From positions 1 to 64,000 of the forward strand of contig JAPLUR010000046.1 in assembly GCA_026397505.1 (NCBI GenBank): a stretch of DNA of 64,000 nt. The letters run 5' to 3'. Positions within the stretch are counted from its first letter, which is position 1. Every line of letters starts with the position of its first letter. The translations under genes and the position numbers were made by a program. Positions 1-8,523 of this stretch are shown piece after piece. Below the pieces are notes generated by a model. It had not been told where the DNA came from. It did no database searches and saw only the letters and a program-made list of their open reading frames with translations. The DNA comes from Candidatus Zixiibacteriota bacterium. Lineage in GTDB: Bacteria > Zixibacteria > MSB-5A5 > GN15 > PGXB01.

Positions 1-2
1 TC

Positions 3-800
3 GGCGGCATACTCTCGCTTATTATCGCCTTTTTTGCCTTCAGATTGAAGGCACTTTCCGGAAGCGGCGCCGTAGGAACTGTTCTGGTCGGCACGATTGT
101 CTTTGGATTCGGCGGAATACTTTTCGCCGTTCCCTTAATCTTTTTCTTTGTAAGCTCGAATCTTCTTTCGGCAATAAGAACAGCCCGGAAAAATTCGGTA
201 ATCAGTATATTGGGGAAGAGTGGGCCGCGTGACTTGAAACAGGTTCTTGCCAATAGCGCGGCGGCTGCGGCTATGGTTCCCATTTATGCCATTACCGGCG
301 AAATATTCTGGTTTTTTCTTTATCTGGCGGCGGTCTCTGAGGCCGCGGCCGATACTTGGGCAACCGAATTGGGGACGCTCTCAAAGCACAGTCCGATATC
401 AATTGTCACTTTCCGAAAAATCGATCCCGGTCTCTCGGGCGGTGTGACCGTTTTGGGAACTCTGGGGGCAATGGTGGGGGCGGCGGCCACTGTTGGCAGC
501 GGCTATCTGACCATGATGCTGATGAATCAGAAAATGAATATTGCAGATATGGCATGGCCGGTAGTCATGCTTTTCGGTTTTATCGGCTCATTGAGTGATT
601 CTTTCATTGGCGGGGCGTGGCAGGGGCAGTACCGCTGCTCAATCTGCGGGAAGATCGTTGAAAGAACTCTCCATTGCGGGCGGGAGACAATTCTACACCA
701 CGGTTATCGTTTTATCGGCAATGATCTGGTCAACTTTTTCGGCACCGTCTCAGGCATGCTGCTGGTCGGGCTGTTCTTGAAGGTTCTCATACAATTTTGA
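3..800 (+). CDS. DUF92 family membrane protein (5' end outside window)
   Basis: Integral membrane protein of the DUF92/TIGR00297 family, which includes plant phytyl-phosphate kinase VTE6; the bacterial role is not established. The frame is open from base 3 with no stop, so the N-terminus lies upstream. What is visible begins with a glycine-rich start (ALSGSGAVGTVLVGT) typical of the family's early membrane segments, continues through several hydrophobic segments (GGILFAVPLIFFFVSSN, VTVLGTLGAMVGAAATVG) and carries the family motif of an aspartate-containing loop (EAAADTWATELG). Near the C-terminus a cysteine cluster (YRCSICGK then LHCG) matches the short metal-like knuckle common in this family. 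The family is sure; the function is not. Confidence 0.85.
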   Translation, partial: GGILSLIIAFFAFRLKALSGSGAVGTVLVGTIVFGFGGILFAVPLIFFFVSSNLLSAIRTARKNSVISILGKSGPRDLKQVLANSAAAAAMVPIYAITGEIFWFFLYLAAVSEAAADTWATELGTLSKHSPISIVTFRKIDPGLSGGVTVLGTLGAMVGAAATVGSGYLTMMLMNQKMNIADMAWPVVMLFGFIGSLSDSFIGGAWQGQYRCSICGKIVERTLHCGRETILHHGYRFIGNDLVNFFGTVSGMLLVGLFLKVLIQF

Positions 801-890
801 GTGGAGTTTCCCAGTCTGCGGCCAATTGTTCTTGTCATAGTATCCTTATAATGTGGACTGGAAAACGTGATAATTCGGGAGAAGTTATAA

Positions 891-2102
891 ATGGATTTTG
901 AATTCAATGAAGATCAACTGGCGGTGCAGTCGCTTTGCCGCGATTTTGCCCGGAAAAATATCGCCCCCGATATTAAGGAAAATGACCGGGAGCAGAAATT
1001 TGACCCATCCATTTTGAAGAAGATGGCGGAGTTGAACATTCTTGGGCTCTGTTTTCCGGAAAAATACGGCGGCGCGGGAATGGATTATATCTCGCTCGGC
1101 CTGGCCTGCGAGGAATTGGAATATGTTGACACCTCCGCCCGAGTGATTCTTTCGGTGCATATCGGGCTCAATTCGCTGACTCTTCTTTCCTGGGGCAACC
1201 AATTCCAGAAGGAAAAATATCTTGTGCCGCAGGTGAAAGGGGAGAAGATTGCCACTTTTGGCCTGACGGAACCGAACGCCGGATCTGATGTGGTCGGCAT
1301 CCAGAGCACGGCTGTTAAGAAGGGGGGCAAGTATATCCTGAACGGCGAGAAAATGTGGATAAGTCTGGCCGATGTGGCCGACAATTTTCTTATTTTTGCT
1401 TGGAGCGACCAGGAGAAGAAAAGGCTTCGCGACCACAGCGGGATAAGCTGCTTTATAGTCGAGCGCTCGTTTTCCGGTGTAAGCAGCGGCCCCATTCATG
1501 GTAAGCTTGGAATCCGGGCCGGCAATACCGGCTGGATCGCGCTGCAGGATGTGGAAGTCCCCGAGGAAAATCGTCTGGGCCATGAGGGTGAGGGATTTGG
1601 AATTGCCATGTTTTGTTTGGAGCAGGGACGGTACACGGTGGCGGCCGGATCAACCGGACTGATAAAGGCCTGTCTTGATGCCTCTATCCAATACTCGTTC
1701 ACGCGGAAAACATTTCAAGCGCCGATTGCGGAGCACCAGTTGGTAAAAGAGATGATAGCCAATATGGAAGGGGGTTACCAATATGCCCGTCTTCTCTGGC
1801 TTAAAGCCGGCTGGCTAAGGAATAAAGGGTTGCGAAGCACAAGAGAAACTTCGCTGGCCAAGTGGATTGCCTGTCAGGAGGCGGAAAAAGCCTCGGCCGA
1901 TGCGGTCCAGGTTCACGGCGCCTATGGCTATTCCGACGAATATCCGGTGGAAAGGTTCTACCGCAATTCCAAGGGAGCATCGATATATGAAGGGACGCGG
2001 GAGATTCATAAGCTGATGCAAGCCGATTACACCCTTGGTTTCCGGGTTGATAAACCGCGCCGCTGTAACCTGCCCTCGTGGCCATTCCCGGAAAACGTCT
2101 GA
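891..2102 (+). CDS. acyl-CoA dehydrogenase
   Basis: FAD-dependent acyl-CoA dehydrogenase, 403 aa, slightly longer than the usual 380. The N-terminal helical domain, the beta-domain signature FGLTEPNAGSD, and the C-terminal domain with the catalytic-base region YEGTREIHKLMQADYTLG (the glutamate of YEGT is the expected base) are all present. It would oxidise a short-chain or branched acyl-CoA to the enoyl-CoA, passing electrons to an ETF. The substrate cannot be read from sequence. A good ribosome site (GGGAGAAG at 877-884) sits 6 nt before ATG 891. The 2-oxoacid dehydrogenase operon downstream produces acyl-CoA, so a role in branched-chain amino acid or fatty acid catabolism is plausible but inferred. 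Confidence 0.9.
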   Translation: MDFEFNEDQLAVQSLCRDFARKNIAPDIKENDREQKFDPSILKKMAELNILGLCFPEKYGGAGMDYISLGLACEELEYVDTSARVILSVHIGLNSLTLLSWGNQFQKEKYLVPQVKGEKIATFGLTEPNAGSDVVGIQSTAVKKGGKYILNGEKMWISLADVADNFLIFAWSDQEKKRLRDHSGISCFIVERSFSGVSSGPIHGKLGIRAGNTGWIALQDVEVPEENRLGHEGEGFGIAMFCLEQGRYTVAAGSTGLIKACLDASIQYSFTRKTFQAPIAEHQLVKEMIANMEGGYQYARLLWLKAGWLRNKGLRSTRETSLAKWIACQEAEKASADAVQVHGAYGYSDEYPVERFYRNSKGASIYEGTREIHKLMQADYTLGFRVDKPRRCNLPSWPFPENV

Positions 2103-2269
2103 TCAATAATCCCGGGAAAATAGTTCCTATTCTGAGTGCAGCAGCGGGCAACTCCAAGAAAAGATTAGCCCGTCGGCGATTTGATGCGTAATATGACAGA
2201 TTAGAATGATAAATTGCAGTCCATTTTTGGCGATTTATGAGTATAGAAGAGGAATTAGGACAGAAATGG

Positions 2270-2297
2270 TTGACAAAATCGATTGGAAATATATTTT
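2270..2297 (+). promoter_or_regulatory. sigma-70 type promoter for the 2-oxoacid dehydrogenase operon
   Basis: TTGACA at 2270-2275, a 16-nt spacer, then TATTTT at 2292-2297. It lies about 60 nt upstream of the E1 alpha start in the 257-nt gap after the acyl-CoA dehydrogenase. The spacer and hexamers match other promoters in this window (36003, 39766, 54593). Confidence 0.6.
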
Positions 2298-2359
2298 AAG
2301 ATGAATTTCTTGAATCCGGCATCTTTGAGTGAACAATGATTTTTAATATTGGAGGATAA

Positions 2360-3391
2360 ATGTCTGCGAATCAAGCGGCCAATAAATCAAAATTGAAGCA
2401 GATCGGTCTCTCCGAAGAAACTCTTCTGGGACTTTATACCAATCTGATGAGGACCAGACTGCTCGATGAAAAATTCCGCAAGCTTTTCCGTCAGGGAAGG
2501 TTTGCCGGTACATATTTCTCGGCGGTCGGGCAGGAGGCCACCACGGTCGGGGTTACTTACGGCCTTCGTGATGAAGATATTATCGGCCCCTCGCATCGGG
2601 AAATCGGGGCCGCGGTCACCAAGGGAATACCTTTCCGGGAGATTGTCGCTCAGGTTTTTGCACGCTCCAGCTCGCCCGATAAAGGGAAAACCCACCCCTG
2701 CCATTACGGCTCACGCGAGAAGGGGATAATCAATCCAGCCTCGACTGTAGCCGGGCAGACAGTGGTTGCCACCGGCTGCGCCATGGCTTTCAAAATTCAA
2801 AAGAAGGACAATGTGGCTGTCGCTTTTTTTGGCGAGGGCTCGACCGCCCGAGGCGGGTGGCACGAGGCGCTTAATTTTGCCGGTATCCATAAACTGCCGA
2901 TGATTTATGTCTGCCAGAATAATCTCTGGGCCGAATCGGTCCCCGCGACTCTTCAGGGCGCTATCGAGCATTTTGCCGACCGCGCTAAAGCGTATGGATT
3001 TCCCGGTGTGACAATTGACGGCAACGATGTTGTGGTCGTGCACAAGACTGCTCAGGAAGCAATTGCCCGCGCCCGGGCCGGTGACGGGCCGACTCTGATT
3101 GAATGCATGACCTACCGCTGGTACGGCCATTCCGAAATCGATCCGGCCAATTATCGCCGTTCCGAGGAATTGGAAGAGTGGAAGAAAAAGGATCCTATCG
3201 CGAGAGCGGAGCTGCTTTTGACGGAGTTAGGCCTTCTTACCGTCGAAAAGCGGGAAGTGCTAGTCGAACGGATTGAGCAGGAAATGGAAGAGGCGATCAA
3301 ATTCGCCGAGGAATCCAAATATTCCGAACCCGAGGAAGCCTATTGCGATGTTTACTCGGATAAGTTCCCGGTCAGAAGAGAGGAATATTAG
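2360..3391 (+). CDS. 2-oxoacid dehydrogenase complex E1 component, alpha subunit
   Basis: Thiamine-diphosphate-dependent decarboxylase subunit of a pyruvate or branched-chain 2-oxoacid dehydrogenase complex, 343 aa, full length. The ThDP motif runs from the GEG of FFGEGSTARGGWHEALNFAG (about residue 156) to the paired asparagines of VCQNN about 30 residues later. The first triplet is GEG rather than GDG; GEG is common in branched-chain E1 alpha, so substrate identity is open between pyruvate, acetoin and branched-chain 2-oxoacids. A strong ribosome site (GGAGGA, 2350-2355) precedes ATG 2360. It heads the E1a-E1b-E2-E3 operon, each gene 10-70 nt from the next. Confidence 0.92.
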   Translation: MSANQAANKSKLKQIGLSEETLLGLYTNLMRTRLLDEKFRKLFRQGRFAGTYFSAVGQEATTVGVTYGLRDEDIIGPSHREIGAAVTKGIPFREIVAQVFARSSSPDKGKTHPCHYGSREKGIINPASTVAGQTVVATGCAMAFKIQKKDNVAVAFFGEGSTARGGWHEALNFAGIHKLPMIYVCQNNLWAESVPATLQGAIEHFADRAKAYGFPGVTIDGNDVVVVHKTAQEAIARARAGDGPTLIECMTYRWYGHSEIDPANYRRSEELEEWKKKDPIARAELLLTELGLLTVEKREVLVERIEQEMEEAIKFAEESKYSEPEEAYCDVYSDKFPVRREEY

Positions 3392-3434
3392 GCGGTCATA
3401 AGATGAAAATAATTCTGAGAGTTCAGGAGATAAA

Positions 3435-4418
3435 ATGAAAACGACGACATTTATCGAGGCTATTACGGAAGCAATGGCCGAGGAAATGGCACGTGATGAA
3501 AGTGTTTTTTTGATTGGCGAGGATATCGGCCTCTACGGGGGTGTTTTCAAAGCGACCAAGGGGCTGATGGATCGTTTCGGGACAGAGCGGGTTATCGATT
3601 CCCCCATTTCCGAGGCTTATATAATCGGGGGTTGTGTCGGTGCGGCGATGGTCGGAATGCGCCCGGTGCCCGAAATACAGTTCGCCGATTTCATCACTCC
3701 GGCCATGGACCAAATTATCCAGCAGGCGGCCAAGATTCGTTACCGTTCCGGCGGCGCCTGGACCTGCCCGATGACGGTCAGAGTCTGTTGCGGCGGTGAT
3801 GTCGGCGGCGGATTGTACCATTCGCAGATCAACGAGCAATGGTTCTTTTCTCAGCCGGGTCTCATCGTGCTGATGCCCTCGACGCCGTACGATGCCAAAG
3901 GGCTTCTTAAATCCGCCATCCGCGGAGAAGACCCGGTGATCTATTTCGAGCATAAGAGACTGTATCGCTCTATCAAGGAGGATTTGCCCGATGATGATTT
4001 CACGGTTCCTATCGGCAAGGCCGCCATTAGAAAAGAAGGGAAAGATATCACGCTGGTCGCCTATGGGCTGATGTGCCATAAATCGCTTGAGGCTGCAGCC
4101 GCCTTGGAAAAAGAGGGTATTTCGGCAGAGCTGATCGACATGCGGACTCTTCTCCCCTGGGATAGAGAGACCATTTTTGAGTCGGTGAAGAAAACTTCCA
4201 AGGTTGTTCTGGTGCAGGAAAATTCCAAGACCGGCGGTGTCATGGCCGAGGTCGGGGCGTCCATTGCCGAGGAGTTGTTCGATTATCTTGATGCTCCCGT
4301 GACCCGGGTTTGCGGGCTGGATGTGCCGATGCTTCCTTTCGCCCCGCCTTTGGAGCATTACTTCCTGCCGAACGCCGAGAAGATTATCCGCGCCGTAAAA
4401 AAAGTTCTGGAATATTAG
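3435..4418 (+). CDS. 2-oxoacid dehydrogenase complex E1 component, beta subunit
   Basis: Partner of the preceding subunit, forming the alpha2beta2 E1 that decarboxylates the 2-oxoacid and reductively acetylates the E2 lipoyl arm. 327 aa is the normal length. Family landmarks are the N-terminal EAITEAMAEEMARDESVFLIGEDIG segment (pyrimidine-domain glutamate in GEDIG), DSPISEAYIIG, the central QINEQWFFSQPGLIVLMPS loop and the C-terminal transketolase-C domain ending LPNAEKIIRAVKKVLEY. A ribosome site (AGGAG in gttcaggagataaa) precedes ATG 3435. A long antisense frame over this gene is a coding shadow. Confidence 0.93.
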   Translation: MKTTTFIEAITEAMAEEMARDESVFLIGEDIGLYGGVFKATKGLMDRFGTERVIDSPISEAYIIGGCVGAAMVGMRPVPEIQFADFITPAMDQIIQQAAKIRYRSGGAWTCPMTVRVCCGGDVGGGLYHSQINEQWFFSQPGLIVLMPSTPYDAKGLLKSAIRGEDPVIYFEHKRLYRSIKEDLPDDDFTVPIGKAAIRKEGKDITLVAYGLMCHKSLEAAAALEKEGISAELIDMRTLLPWDRETIFESVKKTSKVVLVQENSKTGGVMAEVGASIAEELFDYLDAPVTRVCGLDVPMLPFAPPLEHYFLPNAEKIIRAVKKVLEY

Positions 4419-4427
4419 GGAGGAAAG

Positions 4428-5711
4428 ATGGAATATAAAGTTATTGTTCCGCCGCTGGGAGAGTCGGTTGTCGAGGGGACCATTGTCAAGTGGCTCAAAA
4501 ACGAGGGTGATAAAATAAAGGTCGATGACCCCCTGGTTGAAATCATGACCGACAAGATCAATATCGAAATTCCCTCGCCCCATAACGGGGTGATGAAACG
4601 GCATCTGGTTCCTCCCGATACGCTGGTGCAGATCGGGGCGGAAATCGCCATAATGGAGATAGAAGGAACGGCAGTCGGAACAAAAGCTTTCCAGACGCTG
4701 CCCGAAAGCGGCAAAGAGGCGATTCCCCGCGAGCAGGATGTCAAAGCGCCGCCGGAGGAGTTTGTCGGCACGACGGCCCATCACGAGCAGATGGGTATCC
4801 ATGCCGATCAGAATGCCATTGACGCGGGAATCAAGGCGGTCAAGTCATCGCCGGTGGTTCGCCGTTTGGCCAAAGAGCATTTCATCGATCTGCGTCTGGT
4901 GCGCGGCACCGGTCGCGAGGGACGAGTCAGCAAAGAGGATGTCATCAGATATATCAACAGCCGCCATCAGGTGGATGTCAAGAAACCCGATTTTGCCTGG
5001 CCCGATGACGAACCGGAAGAGCTTATCCCGATTACCGGCGTGCGCAAGGTAATCGCCGACCATATGGTCAAATCGGCTTTTACCATCCCTCATGTTACGA
5101 CTTTCGATGAATGCGATATGTCGAAGCTGATCGCGTGGCGCAAGGAGTATGTCGATAAAATTGAAAAGATGCACGGTGTGCGTGTGACCTATCTGCCGTT
5201 TATGGTCAAAGCGATAATATTTGCCGCCAGGGAATTCCCCTGGATGAACGCTACTTTTGAAAAAGACGTTTTGCATGTGAAGAAATATTTCAATGTCGGT
5301 ATGGCGGTGGCGCGACAGAATTCGTTGATTGTTCCGGTGGTTAAGCACTGCGAGCAAAAGTCCATACTTCAGATTGCCAAAGAGATGCGCGATCTGGCCG
5401 ACCGGGCCAATGCCGACAAGTTGACGGTCGGTGAAATAACCGGCGGCACTTTTTCCATTACCAATGCAGGTCTTCTGGGTGCACTCGGTTCGACGCCGAT
5501 TATTGCTCATCCGCAGGTGGCCATTTTGGGAGTGCATAAGATAGTCGAACGACCGGTGGTGTGGGATGGGCAGATTGTGATCCGGCCGATTCTCAATTTC
5601 GGTCTCTCTTTTGACCACCGCGTGGTCGACGGCGCTTATGCCGTCCAGTTCCTGCGCCGGACGATTGAATATCTGGAGAACCCGGATAGCTGGCTTCTGG
5701 GAGTTGTTTAG
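4428..5711 (+). CDS. dihydrolipoamide acyltransferase (E2) with one lipoyl domain
   Basis: Core acyltransferase of the complex, 427 aa. Domains in order: a lipoyl domain (residues 1-80; lipoyl lysine K42 in TDKINIEIPSP), a proline/charged linker, a peripheral-subunit-binding domain (about 137-175, SSPVVRRLAKEH...GREGRVSKEDV), then the CoA acetyltransferase domain whose catalytic motif DHRVVDG lies at about 395-401. The lipoyl context (DKI.IEIPSP rather than DKA) resembles branched-chain and 2-oxoglutarate E2 proteins, so pyruvate specificity should not be assumed. The start is 10 nt after the E1 beta stop with GGGAGG ahead of ATG. LipB, needed to modify K42, is encoded at 11026-11739. Confidence 0.93.
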   Translation: MEYKVIVPPLGESVVEGTIVKWLKNEGDKIKVDDPLVEIMTDKINIEIPSPHNGVMKRHLVPPDTLVQIGAEIAIMEIEGTAVGTKAFQTLPESGKEAIPREQDVKAPPEEFVGTTAHHEQMGIHADQNAIDAGIKAVKSSPVVRRLAKEHFIDLRLVRGTGREGRVSKEDVIRYINSRHQVDVKKPDFAWPDDEPEELIPITGVRKVIADHMVKSAFTIPHVTTFDECDMSKLIAWRKEYVDKIEKMHGVRVTYLPFMVKAIIFAAREFPWMNATFEKDVLHVKKYFNVGMAVARQNSLIVPVVKHCEQKSILQIAKEMRDLADRANADKLTVGEITGGTFSITNAGLLGALGSTPIIAHPQVAILGVHKIVERPVVWDGQIVIRPILNFGLSFDHRVVDGAYAVQFLRRTIEYLENPDSWLLGVV

Positions 5712-5782
5712 GACACGGATATTTTGTATTATGGTTGAGGCGCATTTATTTGCCTTATACTATTTTGAAAAAGGATATTGAT

Positions 5783-7180
5783 ATGGCAGAAAAATATAAA
5801 CTGGTCGTAATCGGAACCGGCCCGGGCGGATATGTCGCCGCCATCAGAGCAGCGCAGTTGGGCATAAAAACGGCCGTGGTTGAAAAAGAATACATCGGCG
5901 GGGTTTGCTTGAACTGGGGGTGTATTCCCTCCAAGGCGCTTCTATATGTGACAGAGTTGAAAAGAACGGTCGAGGGGGCGTCTCGTATCGGGCTGAAAAG
6001 CCTGGCAGTGGAAATCGATCTCGACAAACTCCGCAGGCATAAGGATGATACGGTCAAGCGGCTTACCAGCGGCGTCAAATTTCTTATGGAGAAAGCGGGA
6101 ATAAAAGTATATGATGGTTATGCATCATTTCTTTCTCCGACGGAAATTGAAATTGCCGCTGATGGCGGTAAAACCAAACTCGAAGCCGAATATTTTATCA
6201 TCGCCACCGGGGTCGAGCCGATAGATCTGCCCATGATCAAGATGGACGGGAAGACAATTATCGGCGCTCGCGAGGCAATCGATATTCGGTATGTTCCGCC
6301 GACCATGGGCGTGATCGGTGCGGGGCCGATCGGATTAGAAATGGCAACCGTGTATAATACTCTTGGTTCCAGGATAACGGTCATCGAACTTCTCGATAGC
6401 GTTCTTCCCATGCTCGATCCGGAAATATCCTCATCGGCCGAGAAGGCTCTGCGCAAGCAGGGGATGGAATTCTATTTATCATCGAAAGTTGTGGCTTCCC
6501 GGAAGAAGGGTGACAAGGTTGAAGTTGATATGGAGAGTCCGCAGGGAAATAAGACTTTCACTTTCGACATGGTTCTGGTGTCGGCCGGGATGAGACCGAA
6601 TACGGCCGGGCTGAATCTCGACAAAGCCGGTGTGAAAACCGATACCAGGAAATTCATTTCGGTTGATCAGAGAATGCGGACTAATGTGTCCAATATATTT
6701 GCCATTGGCGATGTCACCGGAGGATTGCTTCTGGCACACAAGGCCTCGCATGAGGGAATTGTCGCCGCCGAGGCGATTGCCGGTTCGAATATGGGCGCCG
6801 ACTGGAAAGCGGTGCCGTATGCGGTTTTCACCGACCCGGAAATCGCGGGAATTGGTCTGACCGAAAAAGAAGCGGCCGCGTCAGGGAAAAAGATCAAGGT
6901 CGGCAAGTTTCCATATCGTGCGGTAGGGAAAGGTATTGCCACGCTGGCCACGGAAGGTTTTGCCAAAGTTATTTCCGATGCCGAGACCGATGAGATTTTG
7001 GGAATACATCTGTTCGGCCCCCATTCGGGGGATATTATCTTTGCCGGAACGGCGCTGATGGAGTTTGACGGCACCGCGGAGGATTTGGGGCATATAATGG
7101 GGATTCATCCCACTCTTTCCGAAGCGCTGATGGAGGCCGGCCTGAACGCCAACAAAAAGGCGATACATATAATAAATTAA
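5783..7180 (+). CDS. lpdA: dihydrolipoyl dehydrogenase (E3)
   Basis: Flavoprotein that reoxidises the dihydrolipoyl arm of E2 with NAD+. Motifs: FAD Rossmann VIGTGPGGYVAA near the N-terminus, redox disulfide C42/C47 in GGVCLNWGCIPSKALL, NAD Rossmann GVIGAGPIGLEMA, second FAD motif FAIGDVTGG, and the C-terminal catalytic pair His-Glu in GIHPTLSEALMEA. I place the start at ATG 5783, not at the in-frame TTG 5735, because AAGGA at 5771-5775 sits 7 nt before it and the protein then begins MAEKYKLVVIGTG as in the family. 465 aa, complete. Last gene of the complex operon. Confidence 0.95.
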   Translation: MAEKYKLVVIGTGPGGYVAAIRAAQLGIKTAVVEKEYIGGVCLNWGCIPSKALLYVTELKRTVEGASRIGLKSLAVEIDLDKLRRHKDDTVKRLTSGVKFLMEKAGIKVYDGYASFLSPTEIEIAADGGKTKLEAEYFIIATGVEPIDLPMIKMDGKTIIGAREAIDIRYVPPTMGVIGAGPIGLEMATVYNTLGSRITVIELLDSVLPMLDPEISSSAEKALRKQGMEFYLSSKVVASRKKGDKVEVDMESPQGNKTFTFDMVLVSAGMRPNTAGLNLDKAGVKTDTRKFISVDQRMRTNVSNIFAIGDVTGGLLLAHKASHEGIVAAEAIAGSNMGADWKAVPYAVFTDPEIAGIGLTEKEAAASGKKIKVGKFPYRAVGKGIATLATEGFAKVISDAETDEILGIHLFGPHSGDIIFAGTALMEFDGTAEDLGHIMGIHPTLSEALMEAGLNANKKAIHIIN

Positions 7181-7339
7181 ATCCTGTCGCCGGGTGCACG
7201 GGCGCACGATATTACGCTCCAACTCCCTTTTCGGGCCGAAAGGGAAACGCCCTGGTTCTGTTGGATTTTGATTGAAAACCCTCCTTCTTTCACTTGTTTT
7301 GAGCAACTTGCCTTCATTATATTCCGTAGTAATAATTAG

Positions 7340-7678
7340 ATGATGGAAAGCGGAATGAAGAAAATTCTCACATTTCTAATGCTACCGTATCAGAAGGAGA
7401 TTCTCCTCTGGGGGGCGGCGCTGATTGCGCCGGCTTTTATTGACCCGGCGAAGCAGCATTTCTCATTCTGTCTTTTCAGAAATATCGGAATCGATTTCTG
7501 CCCCGGGTGTGGATTGGGGAGAGCGATCGCGCTTTTCTATCACGGCGATATCGCCGGTTCCTTTTTGTGTCATCCGCTCGGCATAATTGCTGTCATAATA
7601 TTGTCACTTAGAATAGTATCGCTTATATGTAAATCGCCGGGTCTGACCGGCCTTAGAATGGGAGAATATCATGGCTGA
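7340..7678 (+). CDS. DUF2752 membrane protein
   Basis: Small membrane protein of the DUF2752 family (112 aa). The diagnostic FCPGCGLGRAIALF motif (cysteines at about 54 and 57) is followed by a second conserved stretch, FLCHPLGIIAVIIL, which forms a membrane segment. The function is unknown; the paired cysteines suggest a metal or redox site but nothing here proves it. Starts at 7340, 7343 or 7355 are all possible; 7355 has GGAAAG just upstream. The gene overlaps the TM2 gene by 8 nt, so the two are probably translated together. Confidence 0.8.
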   Translation: MMESGMKKILTFLMLPYQKEILLWGAALIAPAFIDPAKQHFSFCLFRNIGIDFCPGCGLGRAIALFYHGDIAGSFLCHPLGIIAVIILSLRIVSLICKSPGLTGLRMGEYHG

Positions 7679-8024
7679 CCTTTATCAGTTGCTACCGGAA
7701 TTGCAGGTGGACGAAATGATCTTCGTGAGCGGCCTGCTTAAGAATGTCGATGAGGAGACCGCCCGCCGCTTCGCGACCGTATATCGCTCGCGAAGAAAGG
7801 AACCTCAAACCGTCCTGTTGATGTCTTTGATCGGTTTTGTGGGGATCGCCGGTGTGCATCGTTTCTATCTGGACCAGATAGGCATGGGCCTGCTATATCT
7901 TTTTACCGCAGGCATTTGCTTCATCGGGACAATCATCGACATTATTAATCATAAGGATCTGGCCTTTGAATATAATCAGAAGAAGGCACAAGAAGTTTTT
8001 TACATGATTAAAGGTTCTGCTTGA
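7671..8024 (+). CDS. TM2 domain-containing protein
   Basis: 117-aa protein: a soluble N-terminal half of unknown role (residues 1-40, acidic) followed by a TM2 domain with two hydrophobic segments (TVLLMSLIGFVGIAGVHRFYL and GLLYLFTAGICFIGTIIDI) joined by the typical short turn with DQIGMG. The HRFYLDQ-G-LLY-T pattern is characteristic. TM2 proteins often travel with DUF2752 genes, and here the two overlap. Function unknown. Confidence 0.85.
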   Translation: MADLYQLLPELQVDEMIFVSGLLKNVDEETARRFATVYRSRRKEPQTVLLMSLIGFVGIAGVHRFYLDQIGMGLLYLFTAGICFIGTIIDIINHKDLAFEYNQKKAQEVFYMIKGSA

Positions 8025-8086
8025 GGCCGATACCGGATCTATTCAGTGTCTTAAATTCATAACCATCATATAGGGATTTCTTGAGC

Positions 8087-8428
8087 ATGTCTTTCGCTTC
8101 ATGGATAAGGGAATTTCCCGGAGCCATCACTATTTGCAATGCCGATGGTATCATTCTGGAAATGAATGACAAGGCTGATGAGACTTTCAAGCAGGATGGG
8201 GGCGCGGATTTGATCGGCAAGAACCTTCTCGATTGTCACCCGGAGCCGGCCCGCAGCAAACTGCGCGATTTGATGAAATCGCGCAAAGTGAACTGCTATA
8301 CAATCGAAAAGAATGGTATCAGGAAAATGATCTATCAGTCGCCATGGTACAATAACGGTGCATATGGCGGCGTAGTGGAGTTCTCAATAGAAATTCCTAC
8401 CGAAATGCCGCACTTTGTGAGACAGTAA
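8087..8428 (+). CDS. single PAS-domain protein
   Basis: 113-aa protein consisting of little more than one PAS domain: GAITICNADGIILEMNDKADETF (PAS core), LIGKNLLDCHPEPA, then the beta strands YTIEKNGIRKMIYQSPW and GGVVEFSIEI. No output domain is present, so it would act as a free sensor or partner protein. I prefer ATG 8087 (AGGGA at 8072-8076 upstream) over the in-frame TTG at 8081. Ligand unknown. Confidence 0.75.
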   Translation: MSFASWIREFPGAITICNADGIILEMNDKADETFKQDGGADLIGKNLLDCHPEPARSKLRDLMKSRKVNCYTIEKNGIRKMIYQSPWYNNGAYGGVVEFSIEIPTEMPHFVRQ

Positions 8429-8523
8429 ATCGCTTTCAAGTTTAAGTGCGGCCATTTTGAGTTCGACAAGTCCTGGTGTCCGGGCACTTGATTGGAACCG
8501 CGACCGAAACACGATAAGAGGAA

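Noticed and set aside
3423-4802. A 459-codon minus-strand frame over E1 beta and E2
   Set aside because: Antisense to conserved genes, with no motif; it arises from codon bias.
5735-5782. An N-terminal extension of lpdA from a TTG start
   Set aside because: The ATG at 5783 has a good ribosome site and gives the family N-terminus.
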